DNA of 64,000 nucleotides, taken from Emydura subglobosa (Eukaryota > Chordata > Testudines > Chelidae). The stretch covers positions 4,881,679 to 4,945,678 of the forward strand of contig ML680098.1 of NCBI GenBank assembly GCA_007922225.1, written 5' to 3'. The notes below the pieces were generated by a model, which saw only the letters and a list, made by a program, of their open reading frames with translations, searched no databases and was not told where the DNA came from. The translations under genes and the position numbers were made by a program. This document shows positions 24,973-35,187 of the stretch, piece after piece. Every line of letters begins with the position of its first letter. The first letter of the stretch is position 1.

Positions 24973-27900
24973 AAAAGCCCTTTTACATTTTTAGCAAAAC
25001 TCTGATCATCCAGACACCCTTTTAATGTATATATTACATCATTATAGATCATTCTGCACTTTTACTGCAACTCAACAAAATGATCCATCACTTCAGGACA
25101 GTCCTGATGAACGCTGATGTAAATTATTTGCACGTCACTCCTACAGTACAAAATGAAAAATGTACTTTACTTGGAATTAATTTTAGGGTGCAAAAATAAA
25201 GATGAAAGTAGCTGGGATTAGGGAAGAGCCCTATAATTATTATGATTAAGGGGGCTAGGAAGCAAGCTCACTAAATGTTATTAAAATTCTTTTAACCTTT
25301 TTCAGATCATGGACCTAAACTATTTATATATACAAATCAAGGAGGGGGGGGGAAGCATGGAAAATTATATAAGTAAGTACAAGCTAGTTATGCTGAGGGG
25401 CAAGAAATATATATATATATTCGTCTCCCCCCTCCTCAGCAGAGCTAGCTCGTAATTACTTCAAGGAGTATTGATAGCTTGTCATTTGTGTATTTAGCAA
25501 AAGGTAACTGGATTGCAAATGTCTTTTGTATAGGTAGCTTTACAGCTGTTTCTTCAGATTTAAATGGACATCATTCCTAATACTGCTAAGATACATCTGG
25601 CAGATCTGCATAGTTTCCATAACAAACTTGTCAGTAAACCATGTCTGGGTCCTGGATCCAAGTAAAGAAACTGCAAGATTGTCTCCATTTGTGTGACATA
25701 GTTAATTTCTGAAGGATTACCATTAATATTAAACGCATATTTAATTTTCTCATAGTCTCAAGGCTTGTACAGTAGAGTTACACACACACAGCCCCCCCCC
25801 CCCCCAAAAAAAAGCTTTTGCGATTCCTGCGATTCACTGATCAGCCCAAAGTGTTATTGTTAAGTTTGTTTTTTTGCTCTTACAATCATAGTAGTAGATA
25901 TTAATTTGTTGAAAGATGATGAATGTTGAATTATGAAGTTATTTTTCGGATTGAGAGTTTAGCCTTAGTACATTAGTAGTGCACATGGATCATAAATCTA
26001 CATGCATTTAACAGGAAACGTGCACAGCCTTTTTGTGTCATCAAACTCGTTTTGCTTTGCTACCCATAACTGTGTTACAAGTTTAGTTACCTTAAAATGT
26101 ATTTAAAATCAAATTGATTTGTATCTTAAAAAACACGTTCAACATCAAGAGGCAGGCTAACTTTTGGAAAACAGCTGTTTAGTAAATGAATTCCAACCTA
26201 GGAATAAAATCTTCATATTCAAAAGAAGAAACTCTTACATCAATAGGCGAATCTGGCAGAGGGTTTAACAGAGAAAAGTTTCATTTTATTAGCAGCATTA
26301 GCCTCTCTCTGATCTTTCACCGTAACAAAAGAGAAGGGGAACAGACAAACACACTGTTAGAAACATTTTAGAAAAATATATGTTATCTAAAACCATGGGC
26401 AAAAATGTAAATTCCTGCTAGTTGGTTCAACAGATCACTGACAAGTAAAGTGCATATTAACTTAAACATGACTATTATCTTGCAGATGGCTCTAAAATGA
26501 CCATTGTTCATAAGAACATATAATTGTATCTCCTGCACAAGAGGCAAAGAATGTGTTCAAATAGGGTTTGCTTATATATTTTAAGAACGCAATTACAATC
26601 CCGGTGCTAAATATTTTTGCAGAATTAGTCAATACAAACAGAGGATGAGTTTAGAAATCTAATCCTCTGTTGGCAAGCGTTCAAAGTATTTTCTTTTATT
26701 AACAATGCACAGCTTTTAAAAGAAATACCCCCCACTACGGCCGGGTACCTGTGCAGATGGATCCATTACAGTATGAGCACATCTACCAGTCTCTCTCTCT
26801 CTCTTTTTTTTTTTTAAATAAAAGTTTTTTCTTTTCCCAAGGTCCACATGCAGTGTCTCTGATGGACCATATTTCTTAGTTAACGTGTTTGCATTCAAAC
26901 AAAGCTGGGAAATGCATCGTTTGCAAATATTTATTGCAATGCAAATCTTTTAAACTTCCTTGCATGGGTGAAGGGAAGCCCTATCAAGGCAAAATAAAAT
27001 TTAAACAGTGGAGACACAGATAGGAGAAATGTATTATGGCTGGGAACACAACCCAGACAACTCACTCACTTTTTGTGTTTTCTTCTAATTATAAGCGAAG
27101 ACCTGTTTTAAAATATATATATCTAGAGGCCTGATGGATTGTGGTGGTTCAGTTTAAAAGACTAAACATCCTTTAGAAAAATGATCTACAAAACCTGACA
27201 CTTAAATGCCAAGAGGAAGAGCAAGATTTCAAAACAGTCAAGCTCTTGCGGAGGTTTCTGCAATTCTCTCTCCCGAGGGAAAAAGAGTCAGTCCGGGTTT
27301 TTGGGTGCTCCTGGCCAGGGTTTGCAACTCACCAGCCTGACCTGTCAAGCGGATTATTTTAGAGGGAGATTAATAGGGGAGGCGGGCTGCAATAATAATC
27401 GTTTTGTTTGATGTGACAACTTTGATAGGCGTTGATTTACTTACAAACTGATAGGCTTTTAATTGAGCGCCTCCATCCAGCTTGAGATGAAAGGAAAACC
27501 GCATTGAAAAGCTGCCCGATTGCCCTCCAGCCTCAATACTGATTAGCCATCTCGACAGTGAATAGTTCAAGGCATTTTCAAACTTTTCGCTCGCTCGTTC
27601 GCTCTCTTCTCCTCAAATATCTGCCAGCCCACTCCCTTTTAAGAGAAAATAAATCATTTCCATTGTGTGCAAATAAAATCGACTTGACATCCTTGCCAAT
27701 AGCTGGTAGGTAAAGGAAAGTGTGGACTGACACTTGTTAATTAATTCTCTCCTTCGCTGCCCAGTTTTATTTATTTACAGTTTTTCTTTGTCAGGGAAAG
27801 AAGACCTGTTCCAAACCTGAATGTTTTTAAAGGGAGACAGAACAACAGCCCCCACAATTTCAAGAAGACTATACAAGTAATGCCAAACAGAAAACCGGCT

Positions 27901-29827
27901 TCATGGGATCGTTCAAGAAGGAGCCCAGGCAAAGGCAGGATGGAAAACATCTTCTTCCGTTCATTAAAGCAAACAAACGAACAAGAAATCAAAACCAAAA
28001 GCGTGCCCGATTTTCAGACGCTAGCCCCCCCATCTCTTGTAATACTTTTGTGCGTCTAAACCTTAGGATCCTCGTCTGTTAACTGTTTCTCCGTGTGTAC
28101 TAAGCAGTGTGAATGAGTCACCCACCACGTATAAGAAAATGTTTTAGGAGGATTCTGAGGTTGATTTTTTTTTATATACGTGCTTCTACTTAAAAAAAAA
28201 AAAAAAGTGCAGTTTACGAGGCTGAGTGTGATTTAAATTGAACATCAAAGGCACGGTGCTAAAAGTGCTGTCTTCTGAAGTTGCTAATTAAACTACCTGC
28301 TGTAGCTTTTATTTGAGGGGAAGGGCTTTTTCTCTCCTCCCCCACCCCCCCGCTTCTAAACTTTCCCTTCTTTCTATGTCAATAGGATGCTTGTTTTACA
28401 CATGTACCGGATTCTCACCTTTGATTCCTCGGTTTAGAAGTGTAAGAGGCCCCGCCCGGGCCTCCTTTCACCCCCAGCCCTCGCCCCCCACCCCCCCAAA
28501 AAAAGCCTTCCCACTGCTGACTCTACCTTAAGACAATTAATCTTTAGTCTTTCACCCTGGGAGGCAGGACAAATACAACGAGAAAACAGATAGGAGTCTC
28601 TCTGGTCCTGTAAGGAAAACAGCTGTTCCAAGCACTTTAATGCAAATGAACACAAATGAAGGTTTCAGCTTTTTTTTTTATTATTCCAGTTTTACTGCAC
28701 TCCATTTATCAATTGGACTTGCCAACAAAAGAAAGAACCGGGGGGAAAACCTGGGGCAGATTTAGGTCATTTCCACTCTACATAAACGGGGTGGGGGGCA
28801 GAGTTTACGGACAAGTTGTGGGTCTCGTCAGTCCTGCTGCATGATCATTTTCTTGAGTTTCCCCTCCTCTCGTTTCACTCTCGCATACAATGTCCACTCT
28901 GATTGCACCATCGTTTGTGGGAAACACGCGAGCAAACAGTTCCCCCCCTTTCAAATGTCAGTAAACCCCTTCTGACCAATACAGAAATGTTTTAGGGCAA
29001 AATAGCAAACCCAAGGACTTTAAAAATTGTTAATTTTAACTTGATTCTCTCTCCCCGCACACACACATGCACGGTGCAAGGTGGACTGATCCACGCACCG
29101 CATTTCAACGAGAAAAGTGGCTTTCAAAAGAGACCTGGGATATATTTCGGTGACTTCAGAATTTTAAAAGGACTGGATTGAAGGAAAAAGATCTAGGAGA
29201 AAATGCCAACTCTACCTACTCACTTAAGATCATGAAATGACACCTGACACCTTAGTCTGGGGGTGGGATTTGTGTGTCAAGCACAGAAATGTTGCTAGGT
29301 TCAACAGAAGCAACCACAAAAGAAAGCGAAAGCTCTTTCCTGCCCCCCGCCTTTTCCAGGATCAGTCCCTCTTCTAGCTGGAGTCCAGGTCAGGAATTAG
29401 ACGCGACCTCTAAAGCACTTGCCTTGTTCTTCGCTTGTCAAACGTGCTTTATCTCTCCAAGTGACCTTTTTGTTAATGTTGGAGATTGTGTGGGCCACCA
29501 TGTCAGAGCCGGAAACAAAAGTAAGAGATTGATTAACACATTTTGCCTGTGAAAAAAAATGTTATTGGATGGAGGGGGTGGGGAGGAAAGTTTTTTTGTT
29601 TTGTTTTTTGTCTTTGAATCCAACCCAAAGCACCAAAAGCGGGGGGGGGGAGGGGGGGGAGCAAGTCGAGCGAGAAGAACCTGCTAACGTTGGAAGGGGA
29701 AGTGCACTCCGCCTATGAACTCCTAGCCACTGGCATTTCTCTTGGACAAATAACGCTGAACCCTTTAAAAAAGGGCTTTGGGAACCCCAAGACCCAGTGC
29801 ATGCTAGATACGCCCCGGCTGTGTATA

Positions 29828-29842
29828 CACACACACACACAC
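29828..29842. repeat. (CA)n microsatellite
   Basis: About seven CA units in tandem, with a second short CA run near 29854-29862. Confidence 0.85.
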
Positions 29843-29929
29843 CTGTGTAGATTACACACACACGGCGGTCGATAGCTACACACAAGTCGGTAGCTCCAGC
29901 TCAGCAAATGTCTAAATGGCGAGTCCGTG

Positions 29930-30130
29930 TGCTATCTACAGTGGAAAATCCGGTAATCGGGAACAAATACTTCGCGCCCCAGCCTTTGCTTTGATGCGGG
30001 GCGCTGGTTTGCGGAGCCTGTCGGAGTCCGGATCGGCGTTCTCCGGCCGCTCAGGATGTCACTCTTAATCTCCTTTACACATCCCGCCGTGCCAGCCGCT
30101 TGCGTGACGGCGTGGCGATAAAGAGCCCAG
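29930..30130. promoter_or_regulatory. CpG-rich patch 1.4-1.6 kb upstream of the ZNF503 promoter
   Basis: Many CpGs occur within about 200 bases (for example CGGAGTCCGGATCGGCG and GCGTGACGGCGTGGCGATA), separated from the main island by less dense DNA. It could be a satellite island, a distal promoter or the start of a divergent non-coding transcript. No transcript is evident from sequence. Confidence 0.3.
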
Positions 30131-30561
30131 CCATGAGTCGCCTTCTTCGCCCAGCTCAACCCTCCTTTCCCCCCTCCCCCAACCACCATCCTCCTCAGGA
30201 GCCAAAGAAGAATATTTTAAATAACCAAGCGGGGAGGGGGGGGGGGGTTCGCCTTTAAAACGCACGCACCCACACACAAAACAGAGCCGCCCCTCGTTCA
30301 TTAAAACTGCTGCGCCAAGGTGTATCTGGCGCGGTGTCTAGGCTAAGCCAAGTCACTCTTTCTTCTTTTTGTTGGCATACAAATTGAGTTCACTCAGAGA
30401 ACGATTTATTCCTTGCATTGAACGGCTCTTTCTTTCTCCACGGAGCCCGTCTCTCTCCCTGGTTTTTCCCTCCTCTCTCTCTCGCTCTCTTCCCCCCTCC
30501 CCCTTCCTTCAAGTCACAGCAGGCTTGTAATCAGCAACAAAAGCTGACATAAATCAAGGGC

Positions 30562-30594
30562 GGATTGACAGGGGCTGACAAATAACTGATTGAT
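30562..30594 (+). promoter_or_regulatory. PBX/MEIS-type motif cluster upstream of ZNF503
   Basis: GGATTGACAG at 30562-30571 differs by one base from the classical PBX-MEIS/PREP composite TGATTGACAG. A second motif, TGATTGAT, lies at 30587-30594. TGACAA/TGACAT variants sit between and beside them. The cluster is about 0.9 kb upstream of the CCAAT boxes in a non-repetitive region. NLZ genes act in hindbrain patterning, where PBX/MEIS factors operate, so it is a reasonable candidate site. Binding is not shown. Confidence 0.35.
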
Positions 30595-31449
30595 TGCGGT
30601 TGGGGAGCATTGACAACTGACGGAGGGGTGGAGATACCCAAAAAGAGAGGGAGCGAGGGGAGGAGGGCCAGGGCTGTGTGTGTGTTACTCGTGAAAACAT
30701 GTGACAGTCGCGTTCCCCAATCTCTGCACTGGGCTTCCAGTGTCATCCCGTGCCTGATTGGAGAGCTTCTGCTCGCACTTGGCAATGGTATGTGTGCGTG
30801 TTATTTAGTTTCACGTCAAAGACCACTTTGAAAATATGAAGGGGGGGGGGAAGAGCTTTATACTATCCCTTTTCCTCCAGCACGAAGCAGGACATTATAA
30901 AACCTGATCCCCCCCCCCCCTTCCCCCGCCCCTTGGTTTAGTGGGGGCCAGGTTGCAAAAATGCCGTGGGTGAAACCACCAGAGAGCGGTTGGAGCCGGC
31001 CGGAAAAGCAACCACCCGGTTGCTTTTGTGCATGCGATGACAAATCCATCCAGCCCTAAGGCGTACTTAAAGGCTGTGGTAGCCTATGCCGTGCACATCG
31101 CTATGGGTCATGAGGGCTAGCGGCTCTTAAACAGACGCAGCAGCACGCTGTGTTTTGGCGGCGGTGACACACCTGGCTGGCGCGCCCTTGAAAGGGCGCA
31201 CTTCTTCTTCTCCCTTGTGGTGCGCAGCGTGCATGGGGAGAGGCTGAAGGAGTGAGTGACTAGCACCAGGAGCGAGGCAGAATTCAAAGCGCGGGATGTG
31301 AAACACAAAATTAACGCCCATCCTGTCCTAGGAGCAAAAACAAGGGGGGGGGGGAGTGCGAGAGAGGGAGAGCCCATGAAAAAACCGTAGCAAAAAAGAA
31401 AAAAAAAAAAGGCAGCAAGCCCCAGCCCGGGGAACGTCACATCCCCTTG

Positions 31450-31949
31450 ACCCTCCAATCACCTCGGGGTCCCATTTGATTGGAAGGCGGCAAAGGCTTT
31501 AATCTCAGACTAATTCAGCTGCTTTTGAAGTGACTTTCTTTGCCAGATCCCGGGCTGGACGGGCAGCCAGCAGCGGCTCGCGCGCGCAGCAGCAGCACAG
31601 CTGAGCAGTGAGCGCAGGCGGGAGAGAGCGCAGCGCAGCAACCAGAGAGAGGAGCGCGCCCGGCAGCAAGCGAGAGACAGACGCGCTCCCCCCAGTCCCC
31701 TCCCGGCCCCCGCCCCGGGATTATTCTTCTCTCAGAGCAGCCCGCGCTCCCGGCCTGAGCAAGGCAAAGCCAGAGCCGTTTTCTGCCTTGGGTTTTGTTT
31801 TGGCTAGTTTGCCTCTGGGGGTGTGTGACTGTCCTCTGCCCCCACCCCTCTCCCTCCTCCTCCTCCTCCTCCTCCTGCCTGCCAACGAGAGAAGGTTTCC
31901 GAGGCTGATCAGCGCGACTTGTCCCCGTTTTCATGAGAGGTTTTGGGTC
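31450..31949 (+). promoter_or_regulatory. ZNF503: ZNF503 core promoter and 5' leader (approximate)
   Basis: A CpG-dense region with no convincing TATA box. A direct CCAAT box lies at 31455-31459 and an inverted one (ATTGG) at 31479-31483, a spacing typical of paired NF-Y sites. Transcription probably starts downstream of them, between about 31490 and 31620; the exact site is not visible. The leader then carries a (CTC)n tract at about 31854-31877 and the short upstream ORF at 31933. Both CCAAT boxes fit a TATA-less CpG-island promoter of a developmental gene. Confidence 0.6.
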
Positions 31950-31953
31950 ATGA
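31933..31953 (+). promoter_or_regulatory. Upstream ORF of six codons overlapping the ZNF503 start
   Basis: An ATG at 31933 opens a six-codon frame (Met-Arg-Gly-Phe-Gly-Ser). Its TGA at 31951-31953 overlaps the ZNF503 ATG at 31950-31952 in the arrangement ATGA. The upstream ATG has T at -3, a weak context that should allow leaky scanning. A stop on top of the main start could also favour short-range reinitiation. The sequence is certain; a regulatory role is inferred. Confidence 0.6.
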
Positions 31954-32240
31954 TCACATCGCCCTCGCTTTCTGCTGTAAGAAGTAGTAAGCACAGCAGT
32001 GGCGTTCGAGACCTCGGCATCGGCAGCGGCTCGGCTGATCTCGCCTCCTGGCAGAACGGGCACTCTGGGAATAACCGCAGCAGCAAGACCTTCTTCCACG
32101 CTGTCCCTCCTTCGGACCCTTTGCGCCAAGCGAATCGGCTTCCCATCAAAGTCTTGAAAATGCTCACGGCTCGGACTGGACACATTTTACACCCAGAGTA
32201 TCTGCAGCCTTTGCCTTCCACCCCTGTCAGCCCCATTGAG
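31950..32240 (+). CDS. ZNF503: ZNF503 coding exon 1 (residues 1-97)
   Basis: This exon encodes the N-terminus of the NET-family zinc-finger repressor ZNF503 (NOLZ1/NLZ2). The chosen start is the first in-frame ATG, at 31950. It gives MITSPSLSAVRSSKHS, which closely parallels the known vertebrate start. Position -3 is G, a reasonable Kozak context. The same frame is open upstream to a TGA at 31602-31604 but has no ATG there. Residues about 53-97 form the block shared by ZNF503 and ZNF703, including DPLRQANRLPIKVLKML and LHPEYLQPL. The threonine in LTARTGH and the HAVPP lead-in favour ZNF503 over ZNF703, as I remember the two. The exon ends after a whole Glu codon at a consensus donor (GAG|GTAAGG), so the intron is phase 0. 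The family acts in the nucleus in striatal, hindbrain, limb and eye development; that is family knowledge, not visible here. Confidence 0.96.
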
Positions 32241-33383
32241 GTAAGGAACGGGAGGCGATGCCTTTTGTGTGTTTGTTTGTTTGTTTTCCCCCTTCTCAAG
32301 CTCCCTCTCCCCACCGTCATTGCATGGCGTCCTCTGCAATGTCTCCCAGCGCTTCTCTTCCTTTCCCTTGGAAATGCGGTGACACGGGGGTGGAAACAAA
32401 ACCCCCGGAGCTGGGGCTAGCGCTGGGACCGGCCCGGGGTCTTGGCTTCCGCGTGATTTGGCTCATTTTATAATTCCTTCTTTAACGAAAGTTAATTTAT
32501 TTTTGTTTTCTTCACACACACCCTTTTTTGGGCGGTGGGAGGAGGTAGAAGGGGGGGGGAGAGAAACTGTTATCCTAAAGGACGGGCGGCTCTAGGCATC
32601 CAACTAGTGACAAAGTGCGAAATAGTCTCGTTTGCTGGAAATATTGGGGGGGGTGGGGTGGAAATGTGGGTGCGGCCGATCAAAGCTTCCTGGTCTTTTA
32701 ATTTCTCACTTTGAAAAATAGTGGCGAATGGGTGGGTTTGGGGGTGTTGTTTTTTTAGTCCATCTTTTCCGTGTTACGCGGGCAGGGTGCATATCTATAT
32801 ATATATTTTAGGGACCGCCGCTCTAAAAAGAGGGGTGGTGGGGAAGGATGGGGCCGTGTGACTGAATGGTTTCATTAAAGTCTCATCAAAGGGAAGCCAT
32901 AGCCCTCCAGAGCTAACTCCGGCTCGGTTATAAATAGTGTGTAGACAGTAAGCGGGACAGAAATGGTGCAGTCGCTCCACTTTGCGGGCGGGCGTGGGGT
33001 GGGGAGAAGGCAAAGCCAAAGCAGAGCCAAAAAGCTTAACTTTGCAAAGCCCCCCCGGGGGGGGGAGGGGATTTGCTGCTTGGCAAAGGCAGCGGTAGGC
33101 AGTAGAGACGGGCTTTTCTCGCATCTGTATCTGCAAGAAATTGTTGCCTTTTTAAAGGCATTGTGGAAAATGGTGCATGCACGGGAGCGGGCGTCGAGGG
33201 GGGGTCATGATGATGAATGTGCACAAAATTGTGGCCCCTTTTCAGGCTGTTATTTGCAATAAGAGTCGGTAAATGCCGACTTCCTTTGTTTGCTTATTTA
33301 AAAAAAGATGAAAAAAAAAACCCCCCAAAAAACCCACCGTCCGATTAAACGTTTGCATTTGTGTCCCCCTCTGATTTCTGCAG
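32241..33383 (+). other. ZNF503: ZNF503 intron 1, phase 0
   Basis: A 1143-bp intron bounded by GTAAGG and a TTTCTGCAG acceptor. Splicing joins a Glu codon to a Leu codon and restores the family sequence SPIE-LDAKKSPLALL. The intron holds several G and T homopolymer runs and a long in-frame readthrough of about 60 codons from exon 1, which has no homology. I see no transposon in it. Confidence 0.93.
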
Positions 33384-34895
33384 CTGGATGCTAAGAAGAG
33401 CCCCCTGGCCCTTCTGGCTCAGACGTGTTCCCAGATCGGGAAGCCAGATCCTTCCCCTTCATCCAAACTCTCCTCGGTCACCTCGAACGGCGCGGGCGGC
33501 GACAAGGACTCCAAGTCGGGCCCCTTGAAACTCAGCGACATCGGCGTGGAGGACAAGTCGAGCTTCAAGCCCTACTCCAAGCCGGGCGCCGAGAAGAAGG
33601 AGCCGGGCCCGGCCGGCGGCGGCACAGCCTCCGGGTCTGTCTCCAGTGGGGAGAAGTCGGGATTCCGGGTGCCGAGCGCCACCTGCCAGCCGTTCACGCC
33701 AAGGACAGGCAGCCCCAACTCCAGCGCCTCCGCCTGCTCGCCGGGGCTGTTGCCGGCCGAGGGCAAGGCGGGCGAGGACAAGAAGGACGCGGAGGGCTGC
33801 GGCAAAGCGGGCGGCGCCGGCTCTGAGGGGGCCGGGCTCGGCCCCGGCCGGATTAGCGTGAGCTGTGCCGGGATTACCGTGGAGGGCGGCCAGCACCCGG
33901 AGGGCGCGCCGGGCTCCAAACCCATCTCCTCGGACTCCTCCTCCTCCTGCAGCAGCAGCAGCAGCGCCGTCACCTCGTCCGCCTCCGTGCTGGGCTCCGG
34001 CTTGGTGGCCCCGGTCTCGCCCTACAAACCGGGCCAGACGGTTTTCCCCCTGCCGCCGGCGGGCATGAGTTACCCGGGCACGCTGGCCGGCGCCTACGCC
34101 GGCTACCCGCCGCAGTTCCTGCCGCACGGCGTGGCCCTGGACCCCACCAAGCCCGGCAGCCTGGTCGGGGCCCAGCTGGCCGCCGCCGGCAGCCTGGGCT
34201 GCAGCAAGCCGGCGGGATCCAGCCCGTTGGCCGGCGCCTCGCCGCCCTCCGTCATGACGGCCAGCCTGTGCCGAGACCCCTACTGCCTGAGCTACCACTG
34301 CGCCAGCCACCTGGCCGGCGCCGCCAGCCCCTCCTGCGCCCACGAGCAGGCCCTCAAGTCCGGCTACCCGCTGGTCTACCCCCCGCACCCGCTGCACGGC
34401 GTCCACTCCTCGCTGACGGGGGCCGCCCCGCCCTCGCTGGCCGGCCACCCACTCTACCCCTACGGCTTCATGCTCCCCAACGACCCCCAGCCCCACATCT
34501 GCAACTGGGTGTCGGCCAACGGACCGTGTGACAAGCGCTTTGCCACCTCCGAGGAGCTGCTGAGCCACTTGCGGACCCACACTGCCTTCCCGGGCACCGA
34601 TAAACTGCTCTCCGGCTACCCCAGCTCCTCCTCGCTGGCCAGCGCCGCTGCCGCCGCCATGGCCTGCCACATGCACGTCCCCAGCTCCGGGGCGCCCGGC
34701 AGCCCCGGCGCGCTGGCCCTCCGCAGCCCGCACCACGCCCTGGGACTGAGCAGTCGCTACCATCCCTATTCCAAGAGCCCTTTGCCCACCCCAGGTGCCC
34801 CTGTGCCGGTGCCTGCAGCCACGGGACCTTACTACTCCCCCTATGCACTGTACGGGCAGAGACTGACCACAGCCTCAGCTCTGGGATACCAGTGA
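33384..34895 (+). CDS. ZNF503: ZNF503 coding exon 2 (residues 98-600, stop TGA)
   Basis: This exon follows a CAG acceptor at 33381-33383 and encodes 503 residues. Visible motifs are: SPLALLAQTC at residues 103-112, the Sp motif of NET proteins; FKPY at 158-161, a Groucho/TLE corepressor-binding type motif; a Ser-rich run near 279-291; a Cys cluster C393-x4-C398-x4-C403, resembling the buttonhead box; and one atypical C2H2 finger with C470, C479, H492 and H496. The finger spaces its cysteines by eight residues instead of two to four, as is typical of this family. The C-terminus ends YGQRLTTASALGYQ, as in vertebrate ZNF503. NET proteins are thought to repress transcription through corepressors rather than by classical DNA binding. 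The total of 600 residues is shorter than the roughly 646 of the human protein, because mammalian Gly and Ala runs are mostly absent. The exon is very GC-rich, with marked G/C at third codon positions. Confidence 0.97.
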   Translation: MDAKKSPLALLAQTCSQIGKPDPSPSSKLSSVTSNGAGGDKDSKSGPLKLSDIGVEDKSSFKPYSKPGAEKKEPGPAGGGTASGSVSSGEKSGFRVPSATCQPFTPRTGSPNSSASACSPGLLPAEGKAGEDKKDAEGCGKAGGAGSEGAGLGPGRISVSCAGITVEGGQHPEGAPGSKPISSDSSSSCSSSSSAVTSSASVLGSGLVAPVSPYKPGQTVFPLPPAGMSYPGTLAGAYAGYPPQFLPHGVALDPTKPGSLVGAQLAAAGSLGCSKPAGSSPLAGASPPSVMTASLCRDPYCLSYHCASHLAGAASPSCAHEQALKSGYPLVYPPHPLHGVHSSLTGAAPPSLAGHPLYPYGFMLPNDPQPHICNWVSANGPCDKRFATSEELLSHLRTHTAFPGTDKLLSGYPSSSSLASAAAAAMACHMHVPSSGAPGSPGALALRSPHHALGLSSRYHPYSKSPLPTPGAPVPVPAATGPYYSPYALYGQRLTTASALGYQ

Positions 34896-35168
34896 GTGCG
34901 GGGTGGGGTAGGGGGTGAAAACAAGGGGAGGGGGGCAGGGGAGTGCGGGGGATGGAAAAGAAACCCTTCCTGCCACACTTTATACAAGCTGAAATCTGAC
35001 TTTTTATAAAAATAGTGTTCATTTGAGGACTGGATCCGTGAGCACTGTATTTATTTATGTTAGCTTCAAGCGGGACAATGAATCAAAGTGCATTACTTAA
35101 CCGAGCTCAAATAGGTATTAAAAAAAATTAAAAAAAAAAAAAAAATTGGACACCCCTTTTAGAATATA

Positions 35169-35187
35169 AATAAATAAAAAAAATAAA
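35169..35187 (+). promoter_or_regulatory. Proximal poly(A) signal cluster (three AATAAA)
   Basis: Three AATAAA hexamers begin at 35169, 35173 and 35182, about 275 bases after the ZNF503 stop. They are followed by a T-rich stretch (TGTTCTCTTCTCTTTAATG), which could serve as the downstream element. Use is inferred. Confidence 0.5.

Larger units (their letters stand above)
23910..29920. other. Transposon-poor upstream flank of ZNF503
   Basis: About 6 kb of AT-rich, non-repetitive sequence with microsatellites and homopolymers but no transposon I recognise. It carries many homeodomain, SOX/TCF-like (CTTTGAT/ACAAAG) and PBX/HOX words. No coding region is supported. It is the most likely place for ZNF503 cis-regulatory elements, by inference from composition. 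Confidence 0.45.
31080..34900. other. CpG island spanning the ZNF503 promoter and gene body
   Basis: CpG dinucleotides are abundant from about 31.1 kb through the leader, exon 1 and the whole of exon 2, in contrast to the CpG-depleted DNA on both sides. The densest parts are 31570-31720 and 33480-34760. Such gene-wide islands are usual at Polycomb-regulated developmental genes. Boundaries are by eye, and the intron interior is less dense. Confidence 0.75.

Noticed and set aside
31515..32183. A 222-codon minus-strand open frame over the ZNF503 leader and exon 1
   Set aside because: Low-complexity Arg/Ser/Gly-rich product in a CpG island with no recognisable motif; it is explained by the GC-rich sequence opposite exon 1.
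32241..32420. Extension of the ZNF503 frame past exon 1
   Set aside because: The frame runs into the intron after a perfect GTAAGG donor. The family sequence resumes only at the exon 2 acceptor.
33425..34531. Additional + strand frames within exon 2
   Set aside because: Arg/Pro/Ala-rich out-of-frame readings of the ZNF503 coding sequence without homology.
33459..34763. A 434-codon open frame on the minus strand opposite ZNF503 exon 2
   Set aside because: It is an antisense shadow of GC-rich coding sequence: Gly/Ala/Arg-rich, no domain, no valid start or splice support. The + strand frame matches ZNF503 throughout.
31950..34895. Assignment to the paralogue ZNF703
   Set aside because: The start (SLSAxRSSKHS), the HAVPPSDPLRQ lead-in, LTARTGH and the LTTASALGYQ end fit ZNF503 better than ZNF703 as I remember both.
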